Of a stretch of 8,763 nt of DNA, positions 6,301 through 8,763 are shown one piece after another. Below the pieces are notes generated by a model. The model made no database searches and was not told where the DNA came from. It was given only the letters and a program-made list of their open reading frames with translations. This DNA comes from Chitinophagaceae bacterium. GTDB lineage: Bacteria > Bacteroidota > Bacteroidia > Chitinophagales > Chitinophagaceae. The DNA lies in NCBI GenBank assembly GCA_003526435.1, contig DPWF01000034.1, positions 1-8,763 on the forward strand, in the 5' to 3' direction. The position numbers and the translations under genes were made by a program. Positions within the stretch are counted from its first letter, which is position 1. Each line of letters starts with the position of its first letter.

Positions 6301-7830
6301 ATTTCTTCTTTTACACCTGTTGCTGCTAAAAGGCTGGATACTGTTTTAGTAAAAGGTTACAACTTTACCAAAGCAGGTTCGGTTAAAGCTGGTGGCATTG
6401 ATATACCATTCACAATAGTTTCAGATAGCCTCATAAGGTTTATTGCCGATAAAGGTATCGGTTCAGGAGTCATCAGTGTATCGAATCCTTATGGCATAGA
6501 TACGCTGGGCCTATTTACCTATCTACCTGTTCCACGCGTACTTTCTTTTACACCTAAAAATGGTGGATACGCGGATACCATCACCATTAGCGGCTATCAT
6601 TTCAATAATACCAGTGCCATAAGCTTCGGTGATTCTGCAGCTTTAAGTTTTCAGGTTATTACCGATTCATTGATTAAAGCTGTGGTGGGAAGAGGTAAAA
6701 CAGGTCAGATCTTTGTCAAGCATCCTAACGGTAACGATTCTGCTGCCGGATTCACTTTTAATTTCCCTGCCATTACCATCAACAGCATCAACCAGCCACT
6801 TAGCTTCACTGCCCTCAAAACAGTAACGAGCAATGTGCAAAGCTATAAATTGAGTGGAAAGTATTTACAAGGAGATATACTGGTAACGGCACCCGGAAAT
6901 TATCAGGTTTCACGCAGTACCAATACAGGTTTTACACAACAATTAACAATAGCACCTGTAAAAAATACAGTCGACAGTACTACAATTTACATTCGTTATA
7001 AAAATGATACAGCTCTTGGTACATTCAACGATACATTAAAACACAGCACTGCTAATGGCAATAGCATAAATATTTCATTACAGGCAAGCATTTGTGATTC
7101 AACAATCTTGTTCAAACCCATTGTCAATACTATTACTCTTGACAGCAATGTTATCTGTTATAAAGATTCCCTGACACTTTCTGTAACGAATGGAAATAAT
7201 TTTTCACTCTATAGGTGGAGCACCGGCGATACAACAAAAACCATTCGCATTGGGAGCACACAAAAAATAAGCGTCAGGGTTGGAAATATTGCGAACTGCT
7301 TATCACTACCCTCTTATACAAGTAGTTTCGTAAAAAATACCAACACAACACCATCGATCGGATTAATGAAAGACTCTATTCTGATAAGCACCACTGCCCC
7401 TCATTACAGATGGTATTTTAATAATATTCGTACCAATGGAGATTCCACTAATACACTTGTGGCCCGCAAGATTGGTTTTTACAGGGTTGAAACCAGTAAT
7501 GATAAAATATGCTGGGATGCATCTCCGGAACTTCCGATTGTTGTATTGCCCAGGGTAGCTACAACAGATACAGCCGTTGTTCGTGTGTTTCCCAATCCGG
7601 TTACTGGTGGATTTTTTAATGTAGTGGTGAATTTACCCAGAGCAACAAATGTTATAACGAGAGTTACTGTTACAGATGCCAGTGGTATTATTTTAATTCA
7701 AACCAATAAATTCATCTTCTTTGGAAGAGAAATTAAAATACCGATCACACTCAGTACCTATAAAGGGCCCGCATTTGTTCGGGTAGAAACAAATGGTGAT
7801 GTTGAAGTACAGTCCATTCTATTACAGTAA
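3364..7830 (+). CDS. Giant T9SS-exported protein with two FG-GAP propellers and four IPT/TIG domains
   Basis: A 1488-aa secreted, probably surface-attached protein. Residues 1-20 are a signal peptide (cleavage near CAA|QP); M3 is an equally good start since no Shine-Dalgarno decides. Domain order: IPT/TIG 1 (22-101, PTISSFSPLSG), seven FG-GAP/VCBS blades (about 105-510), IPT/TIG 2 (517-601, PVINTFSPATG), seven more blades (about 603-975), IPT/TIG 3 (978-1056), IPT/TIG 4 (1057-1134), an Ig-like domain frequent in Bacteroidota exported proteins (about 1138-1243, LVTAPGNYQVS and TTIYIRY), two less clear beta-rich segments (about 1250-1325, with YRWSTGD, and 1330-1398, with YRWYFNN), and a type A T9SS sorting domain (about 1405-1488, opening VRVFPNP). 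The sorting domain is removed on export, with the protein released or tethered to surface polysaccharide. FG-GAP propellers bind calcium and often mediate adhesion; no enzyme motif was seen. Probably co-transcribed with the lipoprotein gene downstream. Architecture is firm; the adhesion role is inference. Confidence 0.93.
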   Translation: MHMRYSLFLCFLMATLICAAQPTISSFSPLSGKVGSSLTIKGSGFLAADSNRSVFLGPVKASILTATDTSLTVTIPKAATIGKISVTINKLTAYSSRTFVPFYDKKDSVYASQFSLRTNVTTTLNPVNLAVGDFNNDGFVDMIVTDPKAGLYTILKNNKIDTGTIIPQFTHKDINTSKRILSTASGDLDGDGKLDIVFALSKLDSIFVAVLKNTSTNDSISFQLIQEIIVGNAASADIQQIGLHVFINDLDKDGKQDIITHLSSLPFPTLAARIVVFKNAVVNGVLNSSSFSNRINVTSPVSLKSFTVADLNGDVRPELVGLGADSAIHIFTNTSTTGQLSSTSFTNRVKLPSAFSPTSSIYAEDLDMDGKPELLILGFTTNQLFISRNLVEQAVLNSSSFDAQVSIATGEGPSSLAFFDFTGSGKPDIAITLSGNNSLVFMENKSTVGTINASSFITKGSLSAPINACSAAITDFNNDGGADIAAGSSNLGFEIAFFRSRPSGNSNSSDTSSSVVPVINTFSPATGPAGSTVTISGRNFSDSTTKNIVYFGSVRAAVVSASSTQLVVTVPASASYEPITVIVNGLGASSNTPFVVTAFTADTKNITTGSFATAKYFTTNGGGPRSVITEDLNNDGKPEIIVTNQISNQISIFRNFSTSSNDTLSLPSLFAGGTGSFGLATGDLNGDGKKEIVITNFNAGSSSSISVFPNTSTDNSITFAAKFDSAVGNGSTSVTIRDINNDGKADIVAISGNSSLIHYFLNTGTNGNFGFAQGKAINLVPFRADNISLADMNGDGKPDIVTTFSNTSSGIRILLNTSDSVNVSFNQSRNYTIGTALPLKTITPDIDMDGKPDAVFGYAGNPNIYLYRNNSTRDSLKLDSMLIVPTTTMPGSFNFADMDGDGKPDIIVPDRDANTVSVYLNKSTSGSFAFGNKVSFPVSIEPVTAYGSDINGDGMPEIITANNQSNNIAILKNKIRFPKISSFTPVAAKRLDTVLVKGYNFTKAGSVKAGGIDIPFTIVSDSLIRFIADKGIGSGVISVSNPYGIDTLGLFTYLPVPRVLSFTPKNGGYADTITISGYHFNNTSAISFGDSAALSFQVITDSLIKAVVGRGKTGQIFVKHPNGNDSAAGFTFNFPAITINSINQPLSFTALKTVTSNVQSYKLSGKYLQGDILVTAPGNYQVSRSTNTGFTQQLTIAPVKNTVDSTTIYIRYKNDTALGTFNDTLKHSTANGNSINISLQASICDSTILFKPIVNTITLDSNVICYKDSLTLSVTNGNNFSLYRWSTGDTTKTIRIGSTQKISVRVGNIANCLSLPSYTSSFVKNTNTTPSIGLMKDSILISTTAPHYRWYFNNIRTNGDSTNTLVARKIGFYRVETSNDKICWDASPELPIVVLPRVATTDTAVVRVFPNPVTGGFFNVVVNLPRATNVITRVTVTDASGIILIQTNKFIFFGREIKIPITLSTYKGPAFVRVETNGDVEVQSILLQ
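3676..4893 (+). repeat. First block of seven FG-GAP/VCBS blades (coding repeat)
   Basis: Seven calcium-loop motifs of the D-x-D/N-x-D-G type begin at residues D133, D187, D249, D310, D365, D420 and D475, spaced 54 to 62 residues. Each is followed by a hydrophobic strand such as VDMIVTD or LDIVFAL. Two loops are altered: the fourth reads DLNGDV (final glycine lost) and the sixth DFTGSG (third acidic residue lost). Seven blades is the number expected for one closed propeller of the integrin-alpha-like FG-GAP fold. Block ends are approximate, drawn between the flanking IPT/TIG domains. Confidence 0.8.
5170..6288 (+). repeat. Second block of seven FG-GAP/VCBS blades (coding repeat)
   Basis: Seven motifs begin at residues D631, D683, D738, D791, D845, D897 and D949, spaced a regular 52 to 55 residues. 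Every loop is intact, mostly NGDGKPDI-like. Blades end in an F/Y/L-x-N strand (IFRNFS, LLNTS, YLNKS). This block is more uniform in spacing and loop sequence than the first, suggesting stronger constraint or more recent origin. It would form a second complete seven-bladed propeller. Confidence 0.82.
5293..5316 (+). repeat. In-frame 12-base tandem duplication (NQIS-NQIS)
   Basis: AACCAGATATCC at 5293-5304 is followed directly by AACCAGATATCT at 5305-5316, differing only in the last base. It encodes NQISNQIS in the first blade of the second propeller, just after the PEIIVT strand. The near identity suggests a recent slippage event that kept the reading frame. Confidence 0.7.
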
Positions 7831-7837
7831 TTATTAA

Positions 7838-7844
7838 AGAGGAG
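7838..7844 (+). promoter_or_regulatory. Strong Shine-Dalgarno of the lipoprotein gene
   Basis: AGAGGAG lies in the 18-base gap (7831-7848) after the giant gene, with four bases between GGAG and the ATG at 7849. It fixes the lipoprotein start and stands out because the giant gene itself has no such site. It implies independent, efficient translation of the second gene from a shared transcript. Confidence 0.8.
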
Positions 7845-7848
7845 AAAA

Positions 7849-8712
7849 ATGAAATTATCCGTTCTATACACCATACTTATATCATCATCTGTATTGTTAT
7901 CTGCATGCAGCAAAGGAGACAACCCACCACCTGTTAATCCGCCTAGCAATCCACCGGTACAAAAAACCTGTTATTTGTCGGGCATATCTCAGCTAAATAC
8001 AGGAGCAAAACCAGATTTTGCAATATCATTAACCCTTAACGGAAACAATGAAGCAAATGCCGTGATTGTTTTTGATAGCCTTGGTAATAAGAAAATACTG
8101 GAATACGCATTTACCTATGCCAGTTCTGACTCCATTCGGATTGATCAGTACCAATACATCAAGCTTGATGCGAATAAAAGAGTCAAGACGCTTGTTACAC
8201 GTTCTGATATGAGCGATCCTGTGCAGGCAGATATTTATCGCTATGAATATTTGTACAATAATGATGGTTATCTGGTTACTAAAAATCTTTATATCAATAA
8301 CTCATCAACTATTTTTTACACAACAACATATACCTACAACAATAATCTTCTTACCAAATGTTTGGTAACCATAGCCAGCAATAATACCCAGAAAGTATTA
8401 GAATCAGACCTTACATACGATGCTGCTGCAACTGCCAAAAACTGGGTATACACGTTCCCCGACGCATTTGAAAGTAATATTTATGCTACTGCTCTTAACT
8501 TTGGCAATAAAGCTACACGTCCGCTTACAAAGGTTGTAACTAAAATTTATAACCCACTTAACAATAACGTGATTGATACCTGGACCACCAATTTCAGTTC
8601 TTATAGTTTTAATACAGATGGTTATATTCAAAGTGTAAATGCCAGCGGTGATCTGCAACAGGGTATGGCTATTTTCTATGGCAAAACCCATTTTTATTAT
8701 TTGTGTAAATAA
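7849..8712 (+). CDS. Predicted surface lipoprotein with YD-like beta repeats, function unknown
   Basis: A 287-aa lipoprotein. Residues 1-19 are a signal with lipobox LLSAC and lipidated cysteine C20. The residues after it (SKGDN) resemble the Bacteroidota lipoprotein export signal (lysine then acidic residues), which would place it on the cell surface. Residues 26-36 form a proline-rich spacer (PPPVNPPSNPP). The rest is beta-rich with loosely repeated tyrosine strands and turns: LEYAFTYASSDS, YRYEYLYNNDGYL, YTTTYTYNNNLL, LESDLTYDA and YSFNTDGYIQ. This recalls YD-repeat-like domains in many Bacteroidota lipoproteins of the DUF4595 kind, but I cannot assign a named family with certainty. It follows the T9SS-exported giant gene by 18 bases with a strong Shine-Dalgarno, so it is probably in the same operon and may act with it at the surface. 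It ends in tandem stops TAA TGA (8710-8715). The remaining 48 bases of the window show no gene or clear hairpin. Confidence 0.85.
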   Translation: MKLSVLYTILISSSVLLSACSKGDNPPPVNPPSNPPVQKTCYLSGISQLNTGAKPDFAISLTLNGNNEANAVIVFDSLGNKKILEYAFTYASSDSIRIDQYQYIKLDANKRVKTLVTRSDMSDPVQADIYRYEYLYNNDGYLVTKNLYINNSSTIFYTTTYTYNNNLLTKCLVTIASNNTQKVLESDLTYDAAATAKNWVYTFPDAFESNIYATALNFGNKATRPLTKVVTKIYNPLNNNVIDTWTTNFSSYSFNTDGYIQSVNASGDLQQGMAIFYGKTHFYYLCK

Positions 8713-8763
8713 TGATACCTGAACTTCATAATTCCCAATAACTGTAAATCGTAATATAGATGG

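Noticed and set aside
7836..7847. AAAGAGGAGAAA is identical to a ribosome binding site widely used in synthetic constructs
   Set aside because: It sits between two coherent native genes with no vector sequence around it. A purine-rich site complementary to the 16S rRNA end can readily arise naturally.

Overview
The window looks like chromosomal DNA from a member of the Bacteroidota, most likely an environmental Chitinophagales/Sphingobacteriales-type bacterium (the order is inference). Four features point there: an outer-membrane beta-barrel protein of the Bacteroidota TonB-receptor-like type, a giant exported protein with a C-terminal type IX secretion (T9SS) sorting domain, a lipoprotein with a surface-export-like CSKGD start, and AT-rich DNA in which most starts lack a Shine-Dalgarno sequence. 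No tRNA, rRNA, CRISPR array, transposase or phage gene was seen.

Layout: the left third (23-3024) is read on the minus strand. It holds an 805-aa outer-membrane beta-barrel receptor-like protein, then, upstream of it in transcription order, a 68-aa DUF2892 inner-membrane protein and a 29-aa single-helix membrane microprotein 14 bases from it. The minus-strand genes at 23-2440 and 2714-2920 both end inside the same degenerate heptanucleotide tandem repeat (consensus TRTTYCT on the plus strand: 3 units at 4-24, 8 units at 2673-2728). Next to the larger array lies an inverted copy, which together make a 21-bp stem with one mismatch. A 339-base gene-free region (3025-3363) separates this block from a plus-strand pair.

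The right two thirds (3364-8712) hold a 1488-aa T9SS-exported protein and, 17 bases later behind a strong Shine-Dalgarno, a 287-aa lipoprotein. They are probably co-transcribed. The large protein has a regular design: IPT/TIG domain, seven FG-GAP/VCBS blades, IPT/TIG domain, seven FG-GAP/VCBS blades, two more IPT/TIG domains, Ig-like beta-domains, then the sorting domain. It therefore probably carries two calcium-binding seven-bladed propellers on a stalk. The pair looks like cell-surface adhesion or binding machinery, but no ligand can be deduced.

The least ordinary signals are the heptamer repeat that supplies the stop codons of two unrelated genes, its inverted hairpin copy, the 7+7 blade arithmetic of the giant protein, and the untracked 29-aa microprotein. 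I saw no convincing evidence of a wholly new defence or mobile system.
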